Notes under the pieces: generated by a model
Told to the model about the DNA's origin: nothing
The model's input: only the letters and a program-made list of their open reading frames with translations
The model's database searches: none
Translations under genes and position numbers: made by a program
In this document: one piece after another, positions 18,366-27,102 of the stretch
How positions within the stretch are numbered: the first letter of the stretch is position 1
How the letters are laid out: the number at the start of each line of letters is the position of its first letter
NCBI RefSeq assembly: GCF_042849255.1
Contig: NZ_AP026866.1
Span: 1,488,001 to 1,552,000, forward strand
Direction: 5' to 3'
Source: Oceaniferula spumae
GTDB lineage: Bacteria > Verrucomicrobiota > Verrucomicrobiia > Verrucomicrobiales > Akkermansiaceae
Length of the DNA: 64,000 nucleotides

Positions 18366-19094
18366 GTGAACCGCTATTACCTGCCGAGCGATCAATGGGA
18401 AGCCGGGGTGCTGCGGCTCACCGGAGACGAGGCGAAGCACTGCGCCCGAGTCATGCGTGCCCGCGAAGGCGATGGCGCTGAAATTTTCGACGGTGCTGGA
18501 AGGAGTGCTGTTTGCGAAATTGAGGCTGTCAGTCGCGATCAAGTCACCTGCCGGATTCTGGAGGAAAGTAACTCTCCTGCGCCAGCGATGCCGGTGACAC
18601 TGTGCCAGTCGATCCCCAAAGGCGGCAACATGGAGCTCATCATCCAGAAAGGGGTGGAACTGGGCGTCAACGCCATTCAACCACTCATCACCGCCCGCAC
18701 GGTCGCCAGACCCGAATCACTGGGAAAAAAACGCGATAAATGGCAGCGCATCGCCCTCGAAGCTTGCAAGCAATGCGGCCAAAACCATTTACCAGAGCTT
18801 GCTGAACCGCGCCCATTTTCCTCTTGGATCAACGACCTGGAACCCTTTGAAACCGCTCTGATTGCCGCACTCGATCCGGCGTCACTGCATTTCAAAGAAT
18901 ATCTCAATCGCCAACCATTATCTGGCAGCATCGGCCTCCTGATAGGCCCGGAAGGTGATTTCACTCCCGAGGAATATCAACAAGCTTACCGCAGCGGTTT
19001 TCAACCGATCAGCTTTGGCAGCATTGTGATGCGGGTGGAAACGGCCTCCATTTACGGATTAAGTGTGATCCAGCACGAACGGTCGTTCACCTAA
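18366..19094 (+). CDS. rsmE: 16S rRNA m3U1498 methyltransferase RsmE
   Basis: A 242-residue SPOUT methyltransferase. The N-terminal PUA-like part begins NRYYLPSDQW and has HCARVMRAREGD; the SPOUT knot has IGLLIGPEGDFTPEE and the C-terminal SFGSIVMRVETASIYGLSVI segment. RsmE methylates N3 of U1498 in 16S rRNA. The start is a GTG at 18366. Its position after dnaJ is common in other bacteria. Downstream (19095-19244, 150 bp) lie two small inverted repeats, GAGTG..CACTC near 19118-19139 and TTACCG-N5-CGGTAA at 19150-19166, which could be a weak terminator or operator. Confidence 0.93.
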   Translation: MNRYYLPSDQWEAGVLRLTGDEAKHCARVMRAREGDGAEIFDGAGRSAVCEIEAVSRDQVTCRILEESNSPAPAMPVTLCQSIPKGGNMELIIQKGVELGVNAIQPLITARTVARPESLGKKRDKWQRIALEACKQCGQNHLPELAEPRPFSSWINDLEPFETALIAALDPASLHFKEYLNRQPLSGSIGLLIGPEGDFTPEEYQQAYRSGFQPISFGSIVMRVETASIYGLSVIQHERSFT

Positions 19095-19289
19095 GTCATT
19101 TGCTTTGTTGCAATTAGAGTGCGAATAAATTGCACACTCGTACCTCTTATTACCGAAAGTCGGTAAATCCTGATCAATTGGTCATGCGTGAACCTTTGAC
19201 ACACCGCATTATTAAAAAATATTGACATTATAATTTTTCAAACTATGAATCCTCCTCCCCCCCCAAAGATTTATCACACAATACATCTG

Positions 19290-21539
19290 ATGGGATCATT
19301 CATAACCAAACCCCTGCTCACCGCAGTGCTTGCCGTGAGCACTATGTCTGCGAGCGCTTGGACACCTGGCACAGGCAGCGAATCTGCTACCACTGGCTTT
19401 GCGGTGGACACACAGTCGCGCAACGATGTCATTTCATTCTGGCATACAGTTTACCAGCAATCCGAGGGTTATGAAACCCGGATGAACTGGACTGGTTCCG
19501 TAGCCAGCGGCACACCTGGCAGCACATCCACGGCCTTTAAGAACGACGTGCAGAGACGCATCAATTTCTACCGCGCGATGGCAGGTATGGATGCCAGCGT
19601 AGATCTCACCAGCACGGCAACGGTCGTCTTAGGCGGAAGCACGCCGGCTGCAGCAAAGCCCAGCGCGTCAACGACCAAGCAGAGCGCCGCCCAGGCAGCA
19701 GCCTTGATGCTTTCCAGAAATTCGGCGCAATATCTTCCCGGAGGCGGTGTGGCTACTGGAGCTCACAATCCCCATGATCCCCCGTCTAGCTGGAGCCTCG
19801 ATAACAGCACCGCGCGAAACGGCGCATTCCACTCTAACTTGGCTGTGGGTCATTACGGACCTGGGGCGATCGACGCTTATATGAGTGAAGACGCCCAAGG
19901 CGCAGCGGGCGGAGAGAACAGCGATGCAGGGCACAGGCGCTATATCCTTTTTTCCCGTATTCAAGAATTTGCCAGTGGTGATGTCACTGGCGATAACGAC
20001 GATTACTACCCTGCCAATGCTCTTTACGTAAGCGGCAATCTCCTTACTCCCCCAGCCTCTCCCAAATTCATCCCTTGGCCTAACGCAGGTTACATACCAG
20101 AGCAGATCACGCCCCAGCGCTGGTCGTTGTCTTTCCCCGACGCCGACTTTTCATCCGCTTCTGTAAGCATGACGGATATCAATGGGTCGCCGGTTTCACT
20201 TTCCATCGTTTCCAAAACAGCGAGCTACGCTGACAACACCATCGTTTGGAAACCCAACTCAGGAGCGATCGCGTCCGCCGATTTCGATGATCAGACTTAC
20301 AACGTTACCGTCTCTAACATCAACATCGGAGGAAGCCTGCACAGCTATAGCTATCAGGTAACCATCATCAACCCCAATCGGTTGTTAGAAAGCACTGACC
20401 TCTTTGGTAGCACCAGTCCTCCTAACAGCGGCGCTAATTATTTCTTTAATCCGATCGAGCAAGCCGAAGAATACCAACTCGACGTTTCCACCCTTACCTC
20501 GGCCGCTTGGTTTGAGGGCGCGGAGGACGGCACGGACGCTCTCATCGTCGATGGCACGGATGCCGCTTACGATTTACGTACCGCCCATACCTGGCAGGGA
20601 AATCAATTCTGGCACAGCGGCAGTAAGGCCTTCAGACTGGCTTTCCCTGTTAACGAATTTGACGCCTTCCAGTCGTTCCTCATCAATCGCACTATCATCC
20701 CACGCGCAGGTGGAGCTATCAGCTTCCGTTTTCGCCGAGGCTACATGGCAAGTAACACACGGCTTTCCGTTCAATCATCTACCGACGGCGGAGTCACCTG
20801 GACTACACTCCAATTTTATTCTGGCACGAACCGGATCGATAACTTCTTCAGCAGCCAGACAGTCAATCTTCCGAGCACAAACCAAGAGACACTTCTCCGC
20901 TTTGTCCTCCATCAACCAGCGAATACAGGTGTATTCAGCTTGCAGACTCACTCGAACTTTCCAATCGGGGCATTCGTCGATGACATCACACCTGTGAACT
21001 GTGACGTTCTGGAATCACTGGCACCTACCACCTACAGCGCCAGCAGTGACTTTGTCACTCTCAATGCCAGCACCGGAGGTGGCGCATTGAACGTTGCTAC
21101 CCCATACACTCTGCGACTAAGAGTTCGCGTGGGAAATCACTGGTTCCCCTTTGGCCAAGCCTTGGAGGTGACGCCGGTATCTGCTGCCAGCCTGAGCAAC
21201 TACCAACTGTGGTTCCGAGGCCAGTATGCCATTGTCGGCTCGTTTTCTGATGATTATGACCAAGACGGCATTCCCAATGGTGTGGAGCGTGTCTTCGGAC
21301 TAAATCCACTTGATGGCAGCGATGGTCAGTCGGCTCTTTCCCCGCAAATTTCAGGCGGAAACTTTTCCCTGTCACACGCCATCATCCCAGGTGCCAGCGT
21401 CTCTGCCGAGTGTTCGACCACGCTGGCTCCTGGTAGCTGGCAGCCGGTCAGTGTCACTATCTCAGGTGGTGTCGCCACGGCCACTGTGCCGCTCAACACA
21501 CCCACCTGCTTTATTCGGTGGGTCAGCAGCGAGTCCTAA
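19290..21539 (+). CDS. Exported CAP (SCP/PR-1)-like domain protein
   Basis: A 749-residue secreted protein with a signal peptide (MGSFITKPLLTAVLAVSTMSASA). Residues about 60-230 resemble a CAP domain: NDVQRRINFYRAMAGM (the first helix), AQAAALMLSRN and the C-terminal signature SDAGHRRYILFSR. A middle jelly-roll-like region follows (about 430-610; AISFRFRRGYMASNTRLSVQSSTDGGVTWTTL is the core strand pair in parts), and near the C-terminus an EF-hand or thrombospondin type-3-like calcium loop, DDYDQDGIPNGVERVFGL. CAP proteins are diverse (protease, lipid-binding or toxin-like), so activity is not predicted. An upstream ATG at 19245 would add an unlikely proline run. Confidence 0.7.
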   Translation: MGSFITKPLLTAVLAVSTMSASAWTPGTGSESATTGFAVDTQSRNDVISFWHTVYQQSEGYETRMNWTGSVASGTPGSTSTAFKNDVQRRINFYRAMAGMDASVDLTSTATVVLGGSTPAAAKPSASTTKQSAAQAAALMLSRNSAQYLPGGGVATGAHNPHDPPSSWSLDNSTARNGAFHSNLAVGHYGPGAIDAYMSEDAQGAAGGENSDAGHRRYILFSRIQEFASGDVTGDNDDYYPANALYVSGNLLTPPASPKFIPWPNAGYIPEQITPQRWSLSFPDADFSSASVSMTDINGSPVSLSIVSKTASYADNTIVWKPNSGAIASADFDDQTYNVTVSNINIGGSLHSYSYQVTIINPNRLLESTDLFGSTSPPNSGANYFFNPIEQAEEYQLDVSTLTSAAWFEGAEDGTDALIVDGTDAAYDLRTAHTWQGNQFWHSGSKAFRLAFPVNEFDAFQSFLINRTIIPRAGGAISFRFRRGYMASNTRLSVQSSTDGGVTWTTLQFYSGTNRIDNFFSSQTVNLPSTNQETLLRFVLHQPANTGVFSLQTHSNFPIGAFVDDITPVNCDVLESLAPTTYSASSDFVTLNASTGGGALNVATPYTLRLRVRVGNHWFPFGQALEVTPVSAASLSNYQLWFRGQYAIVGSFSDDYDQDGIPNGVERVFGLNPLDGSDGQSALSPQISGGNFSLSHAIIPGASVSAECSTTLAPGSWQPVSVTISGGVATATVPLNTPTCFIRWVSSES

Positions 21540-21562
21540 CCTAATGGGTCTCGCGCGGTCTC

Positions 21563-22579
21563 TTACTGCTTGCGCGAGATCGAGTTCCTGTAGACATCCA
21601 CAGCCCGCGCTACGGCAGCGGCGAGAGTCTTCTGGTAAACTGGAGAATGAACCTTGGCCGCCTCGGTCCGGTTCGACAGGAAACCACCCTCCAAAAGAAT
21701 GGCCGGAATTTCGATACCCGTCAGCACATTGAATCTGGCACGTTTGATACCACGATCGCTGATCTTGAAATTGTTTCCGGCCTCATTGTTGAGGTAAAGC
21801 AGTGTGCGACTGTGCACCGCCGTGGCCAAAGCGATACTGGCAGAGTCCATGATATTTCCAGGAACAAGATTGAAATCACGTTCACGAACTCCCCTGCCCA
21901 GGTGGGGCACACCCACGGGAGAAACGGTAAATGTCTCGATACCATTTGCCCGTGATTGCCCGGAGTTAAAGTGAATGCTCAAAAAGATGGCGTTTTTGTA
22001 TTTATTCGCAATCCGAACGCGGTTGGACAAACTAATGAACACATCACTGTCGCGCGTCATAACCACATTGTAACCTTTCCGTTGCAGTTCATCACGCAGC
22101 AGGCGGGCCACCGTCAGGGTGTAAGTTTTTTCATAACTAAAATGCCCGGTCGAACCTGAATCGTGACCGCCATGACCAGCATCTACGACCACCGTTTTGA
22201 ACGGTTTGGCACTGCTGATGTAGGATGGACGCATCACCGGATCGATGAGCTTCACCAGATCGGTTCGTGAAATGAGATACTTCCCACTGTATGGCACAAT
22301 CGGATGGCTCATGATAAACAAGACACCATTCATGTAACACTGCTGCGAACCCGACCTCATACGGATTTTTACTTTCTTATTTTCCAATGTCAGCGAGCTG
22401 CCGAAAGTTAGCTTATCGAAGTGATAAAAGGTCTTCACATCGCGTAAGCTCACATAATTGACACCTTTGTATTTTACAGGATTCCATTTGAATCCTTGGG
22501 CATAGCTACACACCGCGGTGCAACACAGAATACAGACTATCAGTGCGGAAATCAGGCTGGCGGAGCGTTTTTTTGCCAT
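21563..22579 (-). CDS. N-acetylmuramoyl-L-alanine amidase (Amidase_3)
   Basis: A 338-residue exported amidase. A signal peptide (about residues 1-28, ending CSYAQ) precedes an N-terminal copper-amine-oxidase-like/AMIN-like beta region (about 30-125). The Amidase_3 catalytic domain follows: VVVDAGHGGHDSG (zinc His), YEKTYTLTVARLL (zinc Glu), FLSIHFNSG (zinc His) and GIEIPAILLEGGFLSN (catalytic Glu). It cleaves the amide between MurNAc and L-Ala in cell-wall remodelling. Start: ATG at 22579, since the longer frame (to 22666) would hide the signal peptide. Confidence 0.92.
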   Translation of the reverse strand: MAKKRSASLISALIVCILCCTAVCSYAQGFKWNPVKYKGVNYVSLRDVKTFYHFDKLTFGSSLTLENKKVKIRMRSGSQQCYMNGVLFIMSHPIVPYSGKYLISRTDLVKLIDPVMRPSYISSAKPFKTVVVDAGHGGHDSGSTGHFSYEKTYTLTVARLLRDELQRKGYNVVMTRDSDVFISLSNRVRIANKYKNAIFLSIHFNSGQSRANGIETFTVSPVGVPHLGRGVRERDFNLVPGNIMDSASIALATAVHSRTLLYLNNEAGNNFKISDRGIKRARFNVLTGIEIPAILLEGGFLSNRTEAAKVHSPVYQKTLAAAVARAVDVYRNSISRKQ

Positions 22580-22721
22580 CGGTTCGATCAAGTTATGGGT
22601 CGGGGGACGCCCTTCAGAGTAAACTTTCTGTCTGGAATGACAATGGAATTTCTTAGGAAGGCTCATTTCCTGACTGGCTCAGGCCTCGACACGGTCACTT
22701 GCGACTGCTAGGCCTACGTGC

Positions 22722-23597
22722 ATGGAATCTGTGAATGCTGTTGGCAACTACCGCGCCCAGTGGGGCGAAGGCCCTATCTGGTGGAACGACCGCCTACTCT
22801 ATGTGGACATCGAAAAGCATCTGGTGCTGGAATATGATCCTGAGTCTGGCGAGGAAAAGTCCTGGAATGTAAGCGACACTGTTGGACGGATCGGCACCGT
22901 CGTGCCTCGGATCAAAACCGACGGCGGCGACCTCCTCGTGGCTGGTGACACCGGTCTGCATTTTCTCGATCGAAGCACTGGCAAAACCACCGCCATCACC
23001 GATCCAGAACCGGATAAGGAGAACAATCGCTTCAACGACGGTAAGTGCTCACCTGACGGACGCTTCTTCGCCGGAACCATCAGCCTGGTGAAAAACCAAG
23101 GTGATGCCACCCTTTACCGACTCGACCCCGATCTCACCCTGCACACAGCCTTCGAAGGAGTCACTAACTCTAACGGCATCATCTGGAGTGCCGATGGGGC
23201 CACCTGCTATTACATCGACACACCGCGTCTGGAGGTGATGGCATTCGACTACTCACCAGACACCGGACAGCTCAGCAAACAGCGCAACGTCATTTCCACC
23301 AGCGACATCTCGGCTTCTCCGGATGGAATGACCATCGATGCCAACGGCAACTTGTGGGTCGCGTTCTGCCATGGTGCCTGTGTGGCCTGTTATGATCCTA
23401 ACAGCGGCAAAGAGCTCCACCGCGTTGAGCTCCCCTGTCTGGAGACCACTGCCTGTGCCTTCGGAGGCAATGGTCTCGATGAACTTTACGTCACCACCGG
23501 CATTCACAAAACCGAAACCGAAGAACACGCCGGCCGACTCCTTAAAGTCACTGGACTAGGTGTCCAAGGAGTGGCCGCTACTCCGTTCGCAGGCTGA
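22722..23597 (+). CDS. SMP-30/gluconolactonase-like protein
   Basis: A 291-residue six-bladed beta-propeller of the SMP-30/LRE family. Metal ligands expected in the family are visible: GEGPIWW (Glu), NRFNDGKCSPDGRFF (Asn/Asp) and SPDGMTIDANGNLWVA (Asp). The blade-edge repeats SNGIIWSADGATCYYIDT and the DGMTID segment are typical. These enzymes open sugar lactones such as gluconolactone. It lies 14 bp upstream of pxpB and might be cotranscribed, though the chemistry is not obviously linked to 5-oxoproline. Confidence 0.88.
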   Translation: MESVNAVGNYRAQWGEGPIWWNDRLLYVDIEKHLVLEYDPESGEEKSWNVSDTVGRIGTVVPRIKTDGGDLLVAGDTGLHFLDRSTGKTTAITDPEPDKENNRFNDGKCSPDGRFFAGTISLVKNQGDATLYRLDPDLTLHTAFEGVTNSNGIIWSADGATCYYIDTPRLEVMAFDYSPDTGQLSKQRNVISTSDISASPDGMTIDANGNLWVAFCHGACVACYDPNSGKELHRVELPCLETTACAFGGNGLDELYVTTGIHKTETEEHAGRLLKVTGLGVQGVAATPFAG

Positions 23598-23611
23598 TTT
23601 CTCTCGGCAAC

Positions 23612-24256
23612 ATGCCTCTTTTCTCGACAGATTCTACGAACGTTGCACTCACTCCCTGCGGTCCCTGCGCGTGGCTATTGCAACATGAGGATCACTCCCT
23701 GCTGACCGAACTGTCGGAAGCCATTCTTGAGAATCCTCCGCCCTCCTTCATCGAACCGGTTCTCGGCTACGACACCCTACTGTTCCATTTCTCCAGCCCC
23801 ATTCCGGAGGAAACATTACGCAGCCACATCCGCTCACTGACGGTCGGCAGCCATAGCCGTCAAGAGCGCTCCCGTCACATCATTTCCGTCCGTTATAACA
23901 GCCCTGATCTTCAGGAAATAGCCGACGATCTCAAGCTCTCCAGAGAGGAAATCATCCAGCTCCACTGCGCCCCAACTTACACTGTTAGATTTCTTGGGTT
24001 CTCTCCTGGCTTCGCCTACCTTGACGGATTGGATACCCAACTACATCTCCCGCGCCGCAGTTCACCGCGCACCAGAATCGAACCTGGCTCGGTCGCCATC
24101 GGAGGCTCGCATGCTGGGATCTATACCATACCCAGCCCAGGTGGGTGGAATATCCTTGGTCATACCGACCACCCTCTTTTCTCGCCTGAAAAAAACGACC
24201 TGACCGCCTTCACCTTGAAACCCGGCGATACCCTCAAGTTCCAGTCCGTCGACTAG
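23612..24256 (+). CDS. pxpB: 5-oxoprolinase subunit PxpB (KipI family)
   Basis: A 214-residue protein of the KipI/PxpB family (CT_C_D domain). Features include the FLGFSPGFAYLDGL segment, RIEPGSVAIGGSHAGIYTIPSPGGWNILG, and LTAFTLKPGDTLKF at the C-terminus. PxpB works with PxpC and PxpA in ATP-dependent ring opening of 5-oxo-L-proline to glutamate. It is followed 17 bp later by pxpC. Older annotations call it allophanate hydrolase subunit 1. Confidence 0.92.
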   Translation: MPLFSTDSTNVALTPCGPCAWLLQHEDHSLLTELSEAILENPPPSFIEPVLGYDTLLFHFSSPIPEETLRSHIRSLTVGSHSRQERSRHIISVRYNSPDLQEIADDLKLSREEIIQLHCAPTYTVRFLGFSPGFAYLDGLDTQLHLPRRSSPRTRIEPGSVAIGGSHAGIYTIPSPGGWNILGHTDHPLFSPEKNDLTAFTLKPGDTLKFQSVD

Positions 24257-24273
24257 ATTGACCTAACAGATTA

Positions 24274-25119
24274 ATGCACCCCGTCGCCCGCATCACCTCC
24301 ACTGGCCCAGGTCTCAGCTACCAGGATTCTGGGCGAATCGGATATTCTCGTTTTGGAGTTGCACCCGCTGGTCCGATGGACTCGCACGCTTTCACTGCGG
24401 CGAATCATTTGCTCGATAACCTCCCTGACGCTACCTGCCTGGAGATCACCCTTGGTGGGGTCAGCTTGGAAATCCTCGAACCCACTTGGATTGCCCTAAC
24501 CGGCGCCGCTTCATCTTCTCGACTACCTCCTTGGTCCGCCCGACCATTCCAGGCTGGAGAAATCCTCGTGATCAACCCTGCTCCCCACGGCATCTGGTCG
24601 TATATGGCCTTTCCGGGCGGCCTAGTTACTAACAAAGCCTTCGGTAGCAGCTCACGCCATGAGCGCTCCAATCTCGGACCCAATATCAACACCGACGCCA
24701 CTCTCATGTTGCCGGCAGCGGTCGGAAATATCTACCCCCACATAGGTTCTCGGGCACTAACAGATTCAGAAACGCGCGACTACTCCAGCCCGCCACCTAT
24801 CCGCGTTCACCCCGGACCTCACTCCATCGCTGACAAAACCCTCGAAACATTCTTCAACAACCACTGGACCATTTCCAACCAATCAGACCGCACCGGTTTT
24901 CGCCTCACTGGCCCCACCCTCGCCCCTGAACCTACCGTGCCCAGTCTCCCCGTCCTGCCTGGAACCATCCAGCTGCCACCTTCCGGCCAGCCGATTGTCA
25001 CCCTCAACGATGGCCCCACCACCGGCGGCTACCCGATACTCGGCATCATCGATCCCGACGACCTTTCTTACTTCAGCCAGCACGCCCCCTTCTCCACCGT
25101 CCACTTCAACCCCATCTAA
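24274..25119 (+). CDS. pxpC: 5-oxoprolinase subunit PxpC (KipA family)
   Basis: A 281-residue protein (CT_A_B domain). The start shows SYQDSGRIGYSRFGVAPAGPMDSHAF, followed by LEITLGGVSLEI, and the C-terminal region has RTGFRLTGP, and TLNDGPTTGGYPILGII. It forms the 5-oxoprolinase complex with PxpB and PxpA. Downstream, pxpA begins with a GTG only 2 bp after its stop. The order B-C-A is common. Confidence 0.92.
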   Translation: MHPVARITSTGPGLSYQDSGRIGYSRFGVAPAGPMDSHAFTAANHLLDNLPDATCLEITLGGVSLEILEPTWIALTGAASSSRLPPWSARPFQAGEILVINPAPHGIWSYMAFPGGLVTNKAFGSSSRHERSNLGPNINTDATLMLPAAVGNIYPHIGSRALTDSETRDYSSPPPIRVHPGPHSIADKTLETFFNNHWTISNQSDRTGFRLTGPTLAPEPTVPSLPVLPGTIQLPPSGQPIVTLNDGPTTGGYPILGIIDPDDLSYFSQHAPFSTVHFNPI

Positions 25120-25121
25120 CA

Positions 25122-25814
25122 GTGCCGAAAAAACTTCATATCAACTGTGACCTCGGCGAATGGGAAGCTGACACTCACACCGCTGCCCTGATGCAGCACA
25201 TTCACCTCGCGAACATTGCCTGTGGCGGACATGCCGGTAGCGCCGAAACCATCACGCGCTGCGCCAAGCTCGCCGCCGAACATGGAGTACTAACAGGAGC
25301 CCATCCTGGAGTCTCAGGAAATCGTGGCCGCGTTCTTCCCGACGGATTCACCACCGATGACTTCATTGATTTGTTAGAAAGCCAGATCAACCTCTACCTA
25401 TCCACCGGCACACCACTGAACCACATCAAACTTCACGGCGCACTCTACCACCTCAGCGAGACAGATCATTCCATCCGTGGGGCCTTTCTCAATTTCGCCA
25501 AAAAACGCAGTACCCCCATTATCGCCCTCGCCGGTGGAACCGTCGCCATCGCTGCCGACGCTTTGAACATTCCCGTGCTACACGAAGCCTTTCTTGATCG
25601 TAACTATCTACCTGATGGAAACCTAGTGCCCAGAACTGAACCCAATGCACAACTAACAGACCTGCCTGAAATCAAAAAACGCATCTTGGAGTATCATCAG
25701 GAAAAGTCCCCAATTGCCCCTGATACCCTCTGCATTCACTCAGACTCACCGACCTGCCTAACCATCGCCGAAACGGCTCGCGATACTCTCGATCAACTCG
25801 GTCACTCCCACTGA
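25122..25814 (+). CDS. pxpA: 5-oxoprolinase subunit PxpA (LamB/YcsF family)
   Basis: A 230-residue protein of the LamB/YcsF family. Diagnostic segments are INCDLGEWEADTHTA at the start, NIACGGHAGSAETITRCAKLAAEHGVLTGAHPG near residues 30-60, and HIKLHGALYHL near 105. Full-length members are usually about 245-255 residues, so it is slightly short but with all conserved parts. Start: GTG at 25122. Third gene of pxpBCA. Confidence 0.93.
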   Translation: MPKKLHINCDLGEWEADTHTAALMQHIHLANIACGGHAGSAETITRCAKLAAEHGVLTGAHPGVSGNRGRVLPDGFTTDDFIDLLESQINLYLSTGTPLNHIKLHGALYHLSETDHSIRGAFLNFAKKRSTPIIALAGGTVAIAADALNIPVLHEAFLDRNYLPDGNLVPRTEPNAQLTDLPEIKKRILEYHQEKSPIAPDTLCIHSDSPTCLTIAETARDTLDQLGHSH

Positions 25815-25883
25815 ATAACGTTACACCGATGCAATAGTCACTATCTATTGACACCACTCACATATGCTGCTTTTTTAGCATCA

Positions 25884-26294
25884 ATGAAGCCCGTCGTATC
25901 AATCGCAGTGATTACTTTCATCTGCAATTCGTGTATTCTTCCAGTCCCGCATAGAAGGGTTCACGCGCCAGGCCATGAAGGACAAGTGTTAGATGAGCAA
26001 ACCAAACAACCGGTTGTAGGTGCCAAAATCACATCTGACCCGGATGAAACTTCGTCGGTGATGACTAACACCGAGGGCAAATTCAGGATCAAGCCTGTTT
26101 ATGGCTGGCATGGCGCGTATTTATTCGGTCCAATTTCCTACTCAATGTTTCCGCACTTTGATATGCCTCTGAGATCAACTCCATTTTGGATCGTTGCTGA
26201 TGGTTATATCGATAAGAAGATTAATCACAATGGAGTGATCTTCCTCAAGCCCACTATTGAAAATCCAACTCGATATAATCCATCCCTGCATTAG
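25884..26294 (+). CDS. Small lipoprotein-like protein with carboxypeptidase-regulatory-like fold
   Basis: A 136-residue protein. The N-terminus (MKPVVSIAVITFICNSCILP) resembles a lipoprotein signal with Cys as the first mature residue, though the lipobox is not ideal. The mature part has GQVLDEQTKQPVVGAKITSDPDETSSVMTNTEGKFRI, the pattern of carboxypeptidase regulatory-like (CarboxypepD_reg) beta-sandwich domains. It ends at NPSLH. Function unknown. Start: ATG at 25884; the frame extends to a TTG at 25848. The next gene starts 12 bp after its stop. Confidence 0.6.
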   Translation: MKPVVSIAVITFICNSCILPVPHRRVHAPGHEGQVLDEQTKQPVVGAKITSDPDETSSVMTNTEGKFRIKPVYGWHGAYLFGPISYSMFPHFDMPLRSTPFWIVADGYIDKKINHNGVIFLKPTIENPTRYNPSLH

Positions 26295-26306
26295 GATGTC
26301 GATGCG

Positions 26307-26942
26307 ATGAATTCCAAAGTCGACGATTATATCAGTGAGGCTTCCGAGTGGAGTGACGAGCTAGGCCGTTTAAGAGCCATCATCCTCGATTGCGGATTGA
26401 CCGAGGAATTCAAGTGGCGCGCGCCATGTTATACGTTTCAGAAAAAGAACGTTCTGATGTTAGGGGCTTTGAAAGAAAGCTGTGTTCTGAGTTTTCTCAA
26501 AGGAGCACTGCTCAAGGACGCTCGACACCTCCTATCCAAACCCGGAGAAAACACACAAGCGGCACGAGTGATTCGCTTTACCCAGCTTCAGGAAATTCTC
26601 GAGGTGGAATCGACTTTGAAAAACTATATTCATGAGGCCATCGAGATTGAAAAGTCTGGTGTGCAAGTGCCCGAGAACAAGAATGCAGAACCGATTCCTG
26701 AAGAACTCCAAAACGCGTTCGATCAAAGCCCCTCTTTCAAGACTGCATTCGAGGCTCTGACTCCGGGGCGACAGAGAGGATATATTCTCTATTTCTCCGC
26801 CGCCAAACAATCCGCGACGCGCGTCACCAGAATTGAAAAATACACACCACGTATCATGGACGGTAAAGGAATCCACGACTGCACCTGTGGTTTATCCAAG
26901 AAGATGCCTACTTGCGACGGCTCGCATAAATTTATTAAGTGA
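26307..26942 (+). CDS. YdeI/DUF1801-like protein with C-terminal CDGSH motif
   Basis: A 211-residue cytoplasmic protein. Residues about 1-115 form a DUF1801 (YdhG-like) domain (VDDYISEASEWSDELGRLRAII, EFKWRAPCYTFQKKN, FLKGALLKDA). Residues 120-190 match the YdeI tail with the LTPGRQRGYILYFSAAKQSATRVTRIEK segment split across two helices. The last 25 residues contain C-x-C-x2-S-x3-P-x-C-D-G-S-H (Cys192, Cys194, Cys203, His207), the exact CDGSH 2Fe-2S binding pattern, as a single minimal motif. I have a recollection of related YdeI proteins with this tail but cannot verify it here. Function unknown. Confidence 0.75.
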   Translation: MNSKVDDYISEASEWSDELGRLRAIILDCGLTEEFKWRAPCYTFQKKNVLMLGALKESCVLSFLKGALLKDARHLLSKPGENTQAARVIRFTQLQEILEVESTLKNYIHEAIEIEKSGVQVPENKNAEPIPEELQNAFDQSPSFKTAFEALTPGRQRGYILYFSAAKQSATRVTRIEKYTPRIMDGKGIHDCTCGLSKKMPTCDGSHKFIK

Positions 26943-27102
26943 TCGGGGGGCAGTGAGCAGTGTTAACATGTAAATCATCCTGTCTAATCTCCCTCAATTC
27001 CATTCCATGGTGTTACAGGTGCGTAGAAATGCCCTGCTGCCGTGAAAAATGTCACCCGTTTAACTCGCCAAGACCGTGTGCTGACACTATTTAAGCCGCG
27101 CT

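Noticed and set aside
19116..19140. CIRCE-like element near the end of rsmE
   Set aside because: GAGTG...CACTC occurs but the required TTAGCACTC-N9-GAGTGCTAA is not present, and it lies downstream of the chaperone genes.
22565..22590. tRNA-like TGGTTCGATC sequence
   Set aside because: GGTTCGATC resembles a T-arm, but there is no matching acceptor or anticodon stem; it is inside the amidase start region.
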